In this document: positions 53,023 to 63,063 of the stretch, one piece after another
Layout: every line of letters begins with the position of its first letter
Numbering within the stretch: position 1 is the first letter of the stretch
Assembly: GCF_965227365.1 (NCBI RefSeq)
Contig: NZ_OZ245754.1
Coordinates: 1,922,001-1,986,000, forward strand
Length of the DNA stretch: 64,000 nt
Direction of reading: 5' to 3'
DNA from: Hwanghaeella sp965227365
GTDB lineage: Bacteria > Pseudomonadota > Alphaproteobacteria > UBA8366 > Aestuariispiraceae
Translations under genes and position numbers: made by a program
The notes under the pieces: model-generated
What the model saw: the letters and a program-made list of their open reading frames with translations, nothing else
What the model was told of the DNA's origin: nothing
Databases searched by the model: none

Positions 53023-53481
53023 GTGAAGGAGCGTTATTTAGATGTCATTCGATTGATCGAGCGGTTGCATCGGCAATTTCTCGAAGTGATCAAGGGAGAG
53101 CTCGACAGGGCGGGTATCCGGGACATCAACAACATCCAAGCCCTGATCCTCTACAATATCGGGACAGATGAACTGACCGTGGGTGAGTTGACCCATCGCG
53201 GCTACTATCTCGGCTCCAACGTGTCCTACAACGTGCGTAAAATGGTCGAGAACGGCTATCTGGTCCAGGAACGGTCCTCGCATGACCGCCGCTCTGTCCG
53301 TGTTCGCTTGTCGGATAAGGGACTTGAGGTACATGAGACGGTGAACAAGATCATCGACTCTCAAGCGGGCCGGCTGAGTGAAACCGGTATCACCGACAGC
53401 CATCTCGACGGAACGGGACAGGTGCTGACCCGGCTCGAACGGTTCCTGCTGCACACATTCGGATACGCTTCCCCGCGCTAA
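53023..53481 (+). CDS. ldtR: LdtR-like MarR family regulator
   Basis: A 152-residue winged-helix regulator. The HTH region (ELTVGELTHRGYYLGSNVSYNVRKMVENGYLVQ) followed by the wing RSSHDRRSVRVRLSDKG is close to LdtR of Rhizobiales, which regulates an L,D-transpeptidase and cell-wall stress tolerance. GTG 53023 has AAGAGGG upstream. No transpeptidase gene is nearby, so the targets would be elsewhere. Confidence 0.88.
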   Translation: MKERYLDVIRLIERLHRQFLEVIKGELDRAGIRDINNIQALILYNIGTDELTVGELTHRGYYLGSNVSYNVRKMVENGYLVQERSSHDRRSVRVRLSDKGLEVHETVNKIIDSQAGRLSETGITDSHLDGTGQVLTRLERFLLHTFGYASPR

Positions 53482-53521
53482 GGGCGAAAAACCGTATCAT
53501 TTCGGCAAATCGAACGATAAG

Positions 53522-53552
53522 CGCCGTCGATCTGGTCGACGGCGTTTTCTTA
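53522..53552 (+). terminator. Rho-independent terminator after the ldtR-like gene
   Basis: CGCCGTCGA and TCGACGGCG form a perfect 9-bp stem with a 5-nt loop, followed by TTTTCTT. It ends just at the stop of the convergent mlaC-like gene. Confidence 0.9.
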
Positions 53553-54230
53553 TCCGCTTGTCTTGGGAAGTTGATCCAGCTTTTCCTTGAGCAATGCCAT
53601 CAGACCGTCCAAGCCGCTGCGCCGCACGACGGAGTCGAATTCTGACCGCTGCGTCTGCAGCATGCTGACCCCTTCGACGATAACGTCCACGATCTTCAAC
53701 TTTCCATCCCGGTCGGTCTTGACGCGCCATCCGGCTTTGACGGGCGGGGAACCGTCGCCCGAGGTGATGGCTGTCACCACCAGGGCATCCGCTTTTCCGG
53801 CCTGGGACGTGCCCGTGACTTCGAATTGCTGGCCGCCATATTCGCCAAGCCGCTTCGAATAGGTTCGTACGACGAATTCGGAGAACAGTTCCAGGTAGGA
53901 TGCGCGCTGGGCGTCATCGGCCTTGCGCCATTCCGGGCCCAGGACGAAGCGGCCCATGGTTTCAAGTTCAAGGTTCTCGCGCAGCAAGGCCTGAACGGTT
54001 TCTTCGCGTTCGTCGCGCGGTTGGTCCTTGTTTGCCAGGACCGCGATCGCATTGTCTCCCAGTTCCTGCAGGAACGCGGCCGCCTCCTTTTGGTCCGTCG
54101 TCTCTGCGGCGATACCGCCGCTTGGTAAGGCGAAAACGAGCATGGCGCAAATCAACGGCAGAACCGCACCGAGGCGGAAGGTCGTCGTCGTTTGCTGCAT
54201 TGTCGCGGAAATAGTCGTCATTAGGGCCAT
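53550..54230 (-). CDS. MlaC/Ttg2D-like periplasmic phospholipid-binding protein
   Basis: A 226-residue exported protein; residues about 20-42 form the signal, ending GGIAA. The mature protein has the MlaC pattern: FVLGPEWRKADDAQRASYLELFSEFVVRTYSKRL, then GWRVKTDRDGKLKIVDVIVEGVSM. MlaC and its relative HpnM carry phospholipids or hopanoid-related lipids across the periplasm. It stands alone here, without mlaFED or hopanoid genes. The ATG at 54230 is assumed; 54221 and 54200 are possible too. Confidence 0.87.
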   Translation of the reverse strand: MALMTTISATMQQTTTTFRLGAVLPLICAMLVFALPSGGIAAETTDQKEAAAFLQELGDNAIAVLANKDQPRDEREETVQALLRENLELETMGRFVLGPEWRKADDAQRASYLELFSEFVVRTYSKRLGEYGGQQFEVTGTSQAGKADALVVTAITSGDGSPPVKAGWRVKTDRDGKLKIVDVIVEGVSMLQTQRSEFDSVVRRSGLDGLMALLKEKLDQLPKTSG

Positions 54231-54370
54231 GTCTTGGGTGTCCGTTGCTTGGGGAAAAGCGGTGCCGCCCGTATCCCGGTCCTTTGTCCAACCTGTCTTC
54301 TATAGGCGGAGATCGGATAGTGCCAGTTGGAATCCCGGATTCGTGATCGGCACGCAAACCTGCAGGGAAT

Positions 54371-55333
54371 TCACGGGTTGCTTCGGCGCCGCCGGATGGT
54401 GGTCCCGATCGCAGCGGTGATCAGTACCAGGCCGACGATGTCCGTGACGGTCAGCATCTCACCCAGTAGTGCCGCACTGAGGCTGATTGCCGCGAAAGGA
54501 ACGACCAGGGAACCAAGCGCGGCAAAGGTCATCGTCGTCTTGCTCAGGATCGTGTACCAGCAGACCACGCCGACGCAGATGCTGAAGACCGCCACGGAAA
54601 AGGAAGCCAGCATGGCTTCGAGGCTGACGGTTTCCATCCAGGCCGTCCCGTCGATGATCGGGGCGGCGATCAGAATCGGGATACCGCCCAGCACCATTTG
54701 CCAGGGGATCAGCGTGTAAACCGGGCTTTCGAAACCCGCGCGCTGTTGAAGAATGGATCCGAACGTCTGACAGAAGGCCGCCGCCAGGATGGCTGCAATA
54801 CCGATGACGGACGGTTCGGCGGCGAACAGGTCCTCGAATGTCAGGAAGCCAATGGCGAGCAGGGCCAGGACGATCCCGAAGGTACGGCGGACCGTCAGCG
54901 GTGCCTTGTACAGGGCGAACTCGATGATCATGGCCCAAAGCGGCGTGGTGAAAGCCAGAAGCGCGGCGCGTCCGGCCGGGAGCGTCGTCACCGCCAAGGC
55001 GGACAGGCAGTACCATAAGGTGACGTTGAGAAGACCGATCCGGATGATGGTGGGCCATTCCCATCGCTTGGGCAGGATCGTCCGGTTTTTGATCCAGCCG
55101 ACCAGGAAGAGCGTCGCCGATCCGGCCACGACGGAAATGAACCGGAAGCTCAATACCGGCACTTCCGCCACGGCCAGTTTCATCATCGGCCAGGTTGAGC
55201 CCCAGGCGAGTGCCAAAACGAGCAACAGAAGCCATGCCACGGCGGGAATGCCCTGTTCCTGCGCTGCTTGCGCGCCTGAGGCCGAACTGCCGGGCCCTGA
55301 GGACCCGGCAGCGACGCCGTCTTGCGATTTCAT
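54371..55333 (-). CDS. DMT-superfamily (EamA) transporter
   Basis: A 320-residue inner-membrane protein with ten predicted helices in two EamA repeats. Typical features are LAWGSTWPMMKLAV near the first helix and TTLPAGRAALLAFTTPLWAM in the first repeat, and VPFAAISLSAALLGEMLT in the second. The N-terminal ~28 residues are polar and Ala/Ser/Gly-rich. Substrates of such exporters (amino acids, metabolites) cannot be inferred. It lies 47 nt downstream of the glutaryl-CoA dehydrogenase gene on the same strand. Confidence 0.9.
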   Translation of the reverse strand: MKSQDGVAAGSSGPGSSASGAQAAQEQGIPAVAWLLLLVLALAWGSTWPMMKLAVAEVPVLSFRFISVVAGSATLFLVGWIKNRTILPKRWEWPTIIRIGLLNVTLWYCLSALAVTTLPAGRAALLAFTTPLWAMIIEFALYKAPLTVRRTFGIVLALLAIGFLTFEDLFAAEPSVIGIAAILAAAFCQTFGSILQQRAGFESPVYTLIPWQMVLGGIPILIAAPIIDGTAWMETVSLEAMLASFSVAVFSICVGVVCWYTILSKTTMTFAALGSLVVPFAAISLSAALLGEMLTVTDIVGLVLITAAIGTTIRRRRSNP

Positions 55334-55380
55334 GGCCGGTTCGCCTGTCTCCGGACGGCCGTCGCGCCCGGTTTTCTCCC

Positions 55381-56565
55381 TTACATGAAGGCCTGGAGGC
55401 CGGTTTGCGCACGGCCGAGGATCAGCGCATGGATATCGTGCGTGCCCTCATAGGTGTTGACCGCCTCCAGGTTCATGACGTGACGGATGACGTGGTATTC
55501 GTCTGAAACCCCGTTCCCGCCGTGCATGTCGCGGGCGGTCCGTGCGATTTCCAGGGACTTGCCGCAGGAATTGCGTTTCAACAGGGAAATCAGCTCCGGC
55601 GGACAGCGGCCTTCGTCCTTCAATTGACCGGCACGCAGGCAGCCCTGCAGGGCCAGCGAGATCTCCGTCTGCATGTCGGCGAGCTTCTTCTGCATCAACT
55701 GCGTGGCGGCCAGGGGGCGGCCGAACTGCTTGCGCTCCATCACATAGTCGCGCGCAGCGTGCCAGCAGAACTCCGCCGCGCCGATCGCGCCGAATGCGAT
55801 CCCGAAGCGGGCGTTGTTGAGGCAACCGAACGGACCTTTCAGGCCTTCGACATTCGGCAGCAGGTTCTCTTCCGGGACGAAGACTTCGTCCATCATGATC
55901 ATACCGGTGACGGAAGCGCGCAGCGAGAACTTGCCTTCGATCTTCGGGGTCTCGAACCCTTCCATGCCGCGTTCCAGAACGAAGCCGCGGATGACGCCGT
56001 CTTCGGTCTTGGCCCATACGACAGCGACATCGGCGATGGGAGAGTTGGTGATCCAGTTCTTGGCGCCGGAAATGCGGTAGCCGCCATCGACCTTCTTGGC
56101 GCGGGTCACCATGGAACCCGGATCGGAGCCATGATCGGGTTCGGTCAGGCCGAAGCATCCGACCCATTCGCCGGATGCAAGCTTCGGCAGGTATTTCTTG
56201 CGTTGTTCCTCGTTCCCATAGGCATAGATCGGATGCATGACGAGGGAGGACTGAACCGAGAAAGCGGAACGATAGCCGCTGTCCACACGCTCGACCTCAC
56301 GGGCGGCGAGCCCGTAGGCCGTGTAGCTGACGCCGGCGCAGCCGTATTCTTCCGGAAGCGTCATGCCGAGCAGACCGAGTTCGCCCATTTCCGTGAAGAT
56401 GGAACGATCGAATGTCTCATGACGGTTCGCTTCCAGCACACGGGGCATCAGTTTGTCCTGGCAGTACTGAGCGGCCGTGTCCTGGATCATCCGATCCTCT
56501 TCGCTCAACTGCTCTTCGATCTGGAAGGGGTTTTCCCACTGAAAACGCGGCCGCATCTCGGTCAT
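55381..56565 (-). CDS. gcdH: Glutaryl-CoA dehydrogenase
   Basis: A 394-residue FAD enzyme that oxidises and decarboxylates glutaryl-CoA to crotonyl-CoA, in lysine, tryptophan and some aromatic breakdown. The pattern is that of GcdH: QYCQDKLMPRV, YRSAFSVQSSLVMHPIYAYG, GLTEPDHGSDPGSM, KNWITNSPIADVAVVWAK. The catalytic base is Glu373 in NTYEGTHDIHALILGRA. ATG 56565 begins MTEMRPRFQWENPF, as in relatives. Confidence 0.94.
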   Translation of the reverse strand: MTEMRPRFQWENPFQIEEQLSEEDRMIQDTAAQYCQDKLMPRVLEANRHETFDRSIFTEMGELGLLGMTLPEEYGCAGVSYTAYGLAAREVERVDSGYRSAFSVQSSLVMHPIYAYGNEEQRKKYLPKLASGEWVGCFGLTEPDHGSDPGSMVTRAKKVDGGYRISGAKNWITNSPIADVAVVWAKTEDGVIRGFVLERGMEGFETPKIEGKFSLRASVTGMIMMDEVFVPEENLLPNVEGLKGPFGCLNNARFGIAFGAIGAAEFCWHAARDYVMERKQFGRPLAATQLMQKKLADMQTEISLALQGCLRAGQLKDEGRCPPELISLLKRNSCGKSLEIARTARDMHGGNGVSDEYHVIRHVMNLEAVNTYEGTHDIHALILGRAQTGLQAFM

Positions 56566-56761
56566 ATCGTATCTCCTGACGTGTTCGGGGTTCTAACCGC
56601 TTCTACCGCGCTCCGGCCATCCGGCGGGATGTCGGGTTCCGAAACGGTCCCGTGTCTGTATGATTGCGGATGTCTTATGACTCGGGGCCCAATAAGTCGA
56701 GCATGTTATACGAAACAGTGCTTCCACGAATTCGGGCCCAGGCGGGGAAGGCTGGTAGAAA

Positions 56762-57046
56762 ATGACGGTCAAGTTTCGGTCCAATCTGTTGCCGGAAGGC
56801 GCGTTGATCGAATACGTCCCGAGCGGCGCGTATGTGAAGGTCTCCGCTGTCGATCCGGTAACGCGGGAGGAAGTGTCGATCGTCGGCGATCCCCGTTCCG
56901 GCGCGAAACGCCTGTCTCTGGAGGCGGTTAAGAAACTGGAATTCGTCCTGCGCCGAAAACAGTCGCAAAAGGAAGGGGCAGCGCGGGGCCAGAGCCCGGT
57001 GACCCGCGGCAAACGGTCCGAGACCCCAAGCGGTTGGGATCTCTGA
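56762..57046 (+). CDS. Small DUF6898-like protein
   Basis: A 94-residue basic cytosolic protein: an N-terminal beta-rich half (FRSNLLPEGALIEYVPSGAYVKVSAVDPVTREEVSIVGDP) and a helical, lysine/arginine-rich tail. It resembles the DUF6898 family known in Alphaproteobacteria; the function is unknown. The open frame begins directly at ATG 56762. Family naming is from memory and moderate. Confidence 0.72.
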   Translation: MTVKFRSNLLPEGALIEYVPSGAYVKVSAVDPVTREEVSIVGDPRSGAKRLSLEAVKKLEFVLRRKQSQKEGAARGQSPVTRGKRSETPSGWDL

Positions 57047-57100
57047 GGTGACTGTCCCACTTTTTTCGGTGATTAAGGTTTCGAATTGCTGGATGAACTG

Positions 57101-57130
57101 AAAGGGGCCGTCCTTCTGGACAGCCCCTTT
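57101..57130. terminator. Bidirectional hairpin between convergent genes
   Basis: AAAGGGGC-GTCC pairs with GGAC-GCCCCTTT (one mismatch, 4-nt loop). It lies between the DUF6898-like gene and the end of mucR, which converge. The T-runs on either side are short, so strength is moderate. Confidence 0.65.
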
Positions 57131-57197
57131 CCCGGCACGTGCTCCTCTCGCGCCTGGCCTTGGTCTCTTCCGGACCAGGCCTTAACTCCTGGATCGA

Positions 57198-57653
57198 TTA
57201 CATCGCCACGCGTCCGTCGCCTTTTCGAGGCGAGGGGCCTTTGCCCAAGCCGATCTTCTTCGCGAAGGCTGACCGTTGCGCTGCATAATTTGGCGCCACC
57301 ATCGGATAGTCAGGCGGCAGGCCCCATTTTGCGCGATACTCTTCCGGCGTCATGTCGTAATTGGTGCGCAGATGCCGCTTCAGCATCTTCAACTTCTTGC
57401 CGTCCTCCAGACAAACAAGATAATCCGGCGTCACGGAACGCTTGACCGGAACGGCGGCTTTCGTTGCCTGCTGCTTGGGCTGGCGCGTCTCGGCGGGCCC
57501 CAGGTCGCACAGCGCCTTGTAGATCGTATTGATCACGGAAGGGACTTCCTTCGCGGAAACGCTGTGGTTTCCGAGGTAAGCCGCCGCGATATCCGACGTC
57601 ATCCGCAGTACGTCCCCCCGGCCATCGGCCGCAGACCGCTTCAGATCACTCAT
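57198..57653 (-). CDS. mucR: MucR/Ros family transcriptional regulator
   Basis: A 151-residue MucR-type global regulator (Ros zinc-finger family) that binds AT-rich DNA and silences genes in Alphaproteobacteria. The finger reads CLEDGKKLKMLKRHLRTNYDMTPEEYRAKWGLP with Cys81, Asp84 and His94 in place; the fourth ligand, usually His, is Asn98. The N-terminal helical part (to about 50) drives oligomerisation. Upstream is an AT-rich tract (57654-58000), suitable for self-regulation. Confidence 0.93.
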   Translation of the reverse strand: MSDLKRSAADGRGDVLRMTSDIAAAYLGNHSVSAKEVPSVINTIYKALCDLGPAETRQPKQQATKAAVPVKRSVTPDYLVCLEDGKKLKMLKRHLRTNYDMTPEEYRAKWGLPPDYPMVAPNYAAQRSAFAKKIGLGKGPSPRKGDGRVAM

Positions 57654-58140
57654 GCAAGAAGTCCTTTCAATCGCAAAACTTGCTTCAGGTAATCGCCGTC
57701 GTACCCATCAAAACCGTCTGGGAACACTTCTGATGTCGACCTGCGAATCGGTTGAAAGCAATTTATGTCCTTCCCCAATTCCATCAGGAGACCGGGAGAA
57801 ATGATAAAATCCCGAACCCTAACGAAGACTTAACACTGCTGTCAGACCGGTGCGAATACCTGCTCCAGCTAGATGATTCTCAAGATCGTCAATACTAAAG
57901 CACTCGGGGAAATGGAATTCAATATTGAAAATGGTTGGATACTAATAGAATCAACTTTTTTACTTCCTAATAGTCAATTCGAACTAGTCTTTTGTTGTCC
58001 TGAATGGGGGCTGGTTTCGATACGTCTCCTGTGATATCGACCCGGCGCGGTTTCCTTGAAAGCCTGCGCTTTCACGGGGAACGCTTTGTGTGGAATTCGC
58101 GACGCAGAGAGGGGCCGGCCAGGACGAGGTCGGAGGGTGG
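57654..58140. other. AT-rich intergenic region between mucR and rpiB
   Basis: About 490 bp, of which roughly 57770-58010 is clearly AT-rich compared with the window. It has several T-A steps, the kind of DNA MucR/Ros proteins prefer. It must contain the divergent mucR and rpiB promoters. No gene, tRNA or riboswitch was recognised. Confidence 0.5.
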
Positions 58141-58575
58141 ATGACGGACGAGACGATCGCTATCGCCAGCGACCATGCCGGCCTGGAGATGAAGAACAGC
58201 CTCGCGGAGCAGTTACGCGGAATGGGCTTCACGGTTCAGGACCTGGGTACGAACAGCAAAGAGTCGGTCGATTATCCGGATTATGCCGAAAAACTGGCCG
58301 CAGCTCTGGAAACGGGACCTGCGCGTCGTGGCGTGTTGGTTTGCGGGACGGGTATCGGGATTTCGATCGCCGCGAACCGCCACCGGCACATCCGCGCCGC
58401 CTTGTGCCGTAATTCGACCGATGCGCGCCTGTCGCGCCAGCACAACGATGCCAATGTGATCGTGCTCGGTGAGCGGACAATGGGGCAGGAAGTTGCCGCA
58501 GATTGCCTCCGGGCTTTCCTTGAGACCAAATTCGACGGCGGCCGTCACGGACCTCGCGTCTCCAAGATGTCGTAA
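58141..58575 (+). CDS. rpiB: Ribose 5-phosphate isomerase B
   Basis: A 144-residue RpiB/LacAB-type isomerase interconverting ribose 5-phosphate and ribulose 5-phosphate. Active-site residues are visible: His12 in SDHAG, Cys68 in VLVCGTGIGISI and His101 in LSRQHNDANVI. GGAGGG just before ATG 58141 decides the start over an upstream in-frame ATG. It precedes glyA in the same direction with 127 nt between, a common alphaproteobacterial arrangement. Confidence 0.95.
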   Translation: MTDETIAIASDHAGLEMKNSLAEQLRGMGFTVQDLGTNSKESVDYPDYAEKLAAALETGPARRGVLVCGTGIGISIAANRHRHIRAALCRNSTDARLSRQHNDANVIVLGERTMGQEVAADCLRAFLETKFDGGRHGPRVSKMS

Positions 58576-58702
58576 CTCGCCGCTGCGCCGATATTTCCAG
58601 GTTTCGCCGGATAGTATCGACATGGCTTCGCTTACCACGTGCTTTGCAGCAAAGCATGAGACGACAGGACCTGCGGCGCGGGTCCGAGAAAAGGGATAGA
58701 AG

Positions 58703-60007
<1,305 letters not shown>

Positions 60008-60029
60008 CGCATCAAAGAGTCGAACGGGC

Positions 60030-60069
60030 GGGGCCGGTGGATTGATTTCCGCCGGCCTCGTCATTTTTT
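60030..60069 (+). terminator. Rho-independent terminator after glyA
   Basis: GGCCGGTGG pairs with CCGCCGGCC (one G-T pair) around an 8-nt loop, with six T residues a few bases downstream. Confidence 0.85.
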
Positions 60070-60253
60070 GGATCGAGGTTGGCAGTTTTGCCGCGCTAGA
60101 TGTTGTAAGACCGGGGTCGGCTGTCGCAATATAGGGGCGGTTCGGGCACCATCGGTTCGCGGCGTATTCGGTCTCACGATACACGTCCTCAAGCGCGCGA
60201 ATACGGTCCAACATCAAGCAACAGGTATCGTTTGGGTACCGGGGAGTGAAAGC

Positions 60254-60718
60254 ATGCGCTGTCCGTTTTGCGGCAACGACGACTCGCAGGTGAAGGATTC
60301 TCGTCCGACCGAGGATCACGCGGCAATCCGCCGCCGGCGTTTGTGCACCAACTGCGGCGCGCGGTTCACGACTTTCGAAAGAGTCCAACTGCGTGAATTG
60401 ACCGTGTTGAAGAAGACCGGACAGCGCGAAGCTTTCGATCGAGAAAAGTTGCTCGGTTCCATGCGGACCTCGCTGCGAAAACGGAATGTGGACCCCGAAC
60501 GGGTCGAGCGCGTCGTGAATTCCATCGTGCGCCGATTGGAAAGTAGCGGCGAAAGCGAAATCCGCGCCGAGACCATCGGAGAGATGGTGATGGAGGCACT
60601 GCACCAATTGGATCAGGTCGCCTATGTCCGCTTCGCGTCGGTCTACCGGAATTTCCGCGAAGTGAGCGATTTCGGCGCCTTCATCGACAATGAAGTGCGG
60701 CCGGATGGCGACGACTGA
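60254..60718 (+). CDS. nrdR: Transcriptional repressor NrdR
   Basis: A 154-residue repressor of ribonucleotide reductase genes. It has the zinc ribbon Cys3, Cys6, Cys31 and Cys34, followed by an ATP-cone (about 48-138) that senses ATP/dATP (VLKKTGQREAFDREKLLGSM, VRFASVYRNF). GGGGAG lies before ATG 60254; the frame is open further upstream but not conserved. It overlaps ribD by 14 nt. Confidence 0.96.
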   Translation: MRCPFCGNDDSQVKDSRPTEDHAAIRRRRLCTNCGARFTTFERVQLRELTVLKKTGQREAFDREKLLGSMRTSLRKRNVDPERVERVVNSIVRRLESSGESEIRAETIGEMVMEALHQLDQVAYVRFASVYRNFREVSDFGAFIDNEVRPDGDD

Positions 60719-61775
60719 CACGACCGACCCGACGGTCTTTTCCGAAACAGACAAACGGCACATGCGGACCGCGTTGGCCTTGTCCCGCCGCGGTTTGGGG
60801 AATGTCTGGCCGAACCCTGCGGTCGGCAGCGTTGTTGTAGGACCCGACGGCATGGTGGTTGGCCGTGGTTGGACTCAGCCGGGCGGCCGTCCTCACGCGG
60901 AAGCCATCGCGCTGGAACGGGCGGGGGATGCCGCGCAAGGCGGTACGCTTTATGTGACGCTGGAACCCTGCAATCACTATGGGAAGACACCTCCCTGCAC
61001 GGAAGCGATCGTTGCTGCCGGGGTCGCGCGCGTCGTTGGGACGCTGGAGGATCCGGACCCGCGGGTATCGGGCAGCGGATATGACCGGTTGCGTCAGGCC
61101 GGTATCAAGGTCGATCTCGGCCTGATGGCCGAGGAGGCGCGGCATGCCAATGCGGGTTTCTTCAGCCGGCTCCGAAAGGGACGGCCCTGGGTCACCTTGA
61201 AAATGGCCATCTCCATGGATGGGCGGATCGCGCTGGCAAGTGGCGAAAGCCAATGGATCACCTGCGCGGAAGCACGGCAGATCGCCCACAAGCTGCGCGC
61301 GGAAAACGATGCCATCCTGGTCGGGATCGGTACTGTTTTGGCCGACAATCCTCAGCTCACCTGCCGATTGCCGGGTTATGAGGGCAGGCAGCCGGTCCGT
61401 GTGGTCCTGGACGGAAAGGACCGTATTCCCCCCGGCGCCGCGATCTTGAGCGAGGACGCGCCGACTTGGACGGATCAGGACCTGGGGAACGGGGCCGGCG
61501 AGAGGCCCGACCCCGGTGCGATCCTTGCCGCGATGAGCGATCGGGGCATCACGCGTCTGCTCATCGAAGGGGGCGGGACTGTTGCCGCTGCCTTCATCGC
61601 CGCCGATCTGGTGGATGAAATCATCTGCGTATCGGCCCCGATGGTAATTGGCGGCGACGGTATTCCGGTCGTCGGGAACACCCGGGCTGCCGAGTTGGCG
61701 GGGTTGCATCGTTTCAAGCGCGTCTCGATCGAGGCGGTCGGTTGCGACAGCATGGTGCGCTACATCAGGAATTGA
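60705..61775 (+). CDS. ribD: Bifunctional riboflavin biosynthesis deaminase/reductase RibD
   Basis: A 356-residue enzyme with an N-terminal deaminase (zinc ligands His64, Cys89, Cys98; Glu66 acid, in GRPHAEAIAL and EPCNHYGKTPPC) and a C-terminal NADPH reductase (VTLKMAISMDGRIAL ... LLIEGGGTVAAAF). It carries out the deamination and side-chain reduction steps that follow GTP cyclohydrolase II. It overlaps the nrdR end, so they are coupled. The usual downstream ribE, ribBA and ribH genes are missing here; the next genes are unrelated. Confidence 0.95.
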   Translation: MATTDTTDPTVFSETDKRHMRTALALSRRGLGNVWPNPAVGSVVVGPDGMVVGRGWTQPGGRPHAEAIALERAGDAAQGGTLYVTLEPCNHYGKTPPCTEAIVAAGVARVVGTLEDPDPRVSGSGYDRLRQAGIKVDLGLMAEEARHANAGFFSRLRKGRPWVTLKMAISMDGRIALASGESQWITCAEARQIAHKLRAENDAILVGIGTVLADNPQLTCRLPGYEGRQPVRVVLDGKDRIPPGAAILSEDAPTWTDQDLGNGAGERPDPGAILAAMSDRGITRLLIEGGGTVAAAFIAADLVDEIICVSAPMVIGGDGIPVVGNTRAAELAGLHRFKRVSIEAVGCDSMVRYIRN

Positions 61776-61866
61776 CGGTTGCCGGCGCGCCGGTTTCGTC
61801 ATCTCACCTTTTATGGAAAGTGGCGGTCCGCCCATCTACCCCCGCGCTGGGTGGCATGGTACAGCA

Positions 61867-63063
61867 ATGGCCATGATGGAACATGAGACACCGCAATCCA
61901 GCGCCATCCTCGCCGACATGCGTATCATCGATCTGTCGCGCGTGGTGGCTGGCAATATCACGACACAGGTCTTCAGCGATCTCGGCGCGGACGTAATCAA
62001 GGTCGAAAACCCGAAGGACGGTGACAACCTTCGCAACTGGACCTGTCAGGGGTTGGAGACTTGGTGGAAGGTCTATGGGCGCGGCAAGCGATCCCTTGGC
62101 CTCGACCTGCGTGCGCCGGAAGCCAAGGACATATTGAAGGGCCTGCTGGCGGACGCCGATGTGCTGGTAGAAAATTTCCGGCCAGGCACGCTGGAGAAGA
62201 TGGGCTTTGCGCCGGAGGAAATCTGGAAGATCAACCCGCGCGTCGTCATCCTCAGGATCTCTGGCTGGGGACAAAGCGGACCCTATTCCCATAAGGGCGG
62301 CTTCGGATCGTTGATCGAGGCCTATTCCGGCTTCGCGTCCATGAACGGTTTCGCGGATCGGGAACCGGTGCTTCCGCCCTTTGCCATGGCGGATGCCTAT
62401 GCGGGTGTCTTCGGTGCGGTCGCCATTCTTGCGGCGGCACGCCGGGCGCAGGCCACGGGGCAGGGAGATGTCATCGACATGTCCTTGCTGGAGCCGTTGT
62501 TCTCCGTCCTCGGCCCGCTGACCCTGGAAGCGAAACTGACCGGCCGGCCGACGCCGCGCCAGGGGTCCAGTTCACCGACCCATGCGCCGCGCAATGTCTA
62601 TGAATGTGGTGACGGCAAGTTCGTCGCGCTCTCCGCGGCCACGGAAGCGATGGTGAAGCGGTTGTTCGAAGCCATGGGCAAGCCGGAACTGGGTGAAGAC
62701 CCTCGTTTTGCCAACCACGCGGCCCGCATCACCCATCGCCACGAATTGGACGGCGAGATCGGTGATTTCATGAAAACCCGCGATCGCGATGCCTGCCTCG
62801 CCCTGTTCGACAAGGCAGGGGTCACGGTCGGCCCGGTTATGGATGCCGGCGATCTGCTGGACGATGAATTCATGCGGGTCCGCGGTGCCCTGGTCGATCA
62901 GCCGGATAGCGAGTTGGGGACGATCCCCGCGCCCGGCGCGCCGATCCGTTTCGGTCATGCGCCGACCAAGGACATGCGGACCGCGCCGAAGGTCGGGGAA
63001 CACACGCTGGAAATATTGAAAGAGCTGGGGATCTCGCCGCCAGCCAAAGGGGAGGCCGAATGA
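61867..63063 (+). CDS. CaiB/BaiF-type (class III) CoA-transferase
   Basis: A 398-residue family III CoA-transferase. The N-terminal Rossmann part has RIIDLSRVVAGNITTQVFSDLGADVIKVENP, and the catalytic Asp is in FAMADAYAGVFG. Starts at 61867, 61873 and 61876 are close together; the choice is uncertain. Its TGA overlaps the ATG of the CitE-like lyase gene (ATGA), which implies they work together: transfer of CoA to a dicarboxylate-like acid and then cleavage of the CoA ester. Confidence 0.88.
   Translation: MAMMEHETPQSSAILADMRIIDLSRVVAGNITTQVFSDLGADVIKVENPKDGDNLRNWTCQGLETWWKVYGRGKRSLGLDLRAPEAKDILKGLLADADVLVENFRPGTLEKMGFAPEEIWKINPRVVILRISGWGQSGPYSHKGGFGSLIEAYSGFASMNGFADREPVLPPFAMADAYAGVFGAVAILAAARRAQATGQGDVIDMSLLEPLFSVLGPLTLEAKLTGRPTPRQGSSSPTHAPRNVYECGDGKFVALSAATEAMVKRLFEAMGKPELGEDPRFANHAARITHRHELDGEIGDFMKTRDRDACLALFDKAGVTVGPVMDAGDLLDDEFMRVRGALVDQPDSELGTIPAPGAPIRFGHAPTKDMRTAPKVGEHTLEILKELGISPPAKGEAE

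Noticed and set aside
58000..58060. GGTTTCGATAC segment as a tRNA or tmRNA fragment
   Set aside because: No acceptor stem, anticodon arm or CCA-side pairing could be drawn around it.
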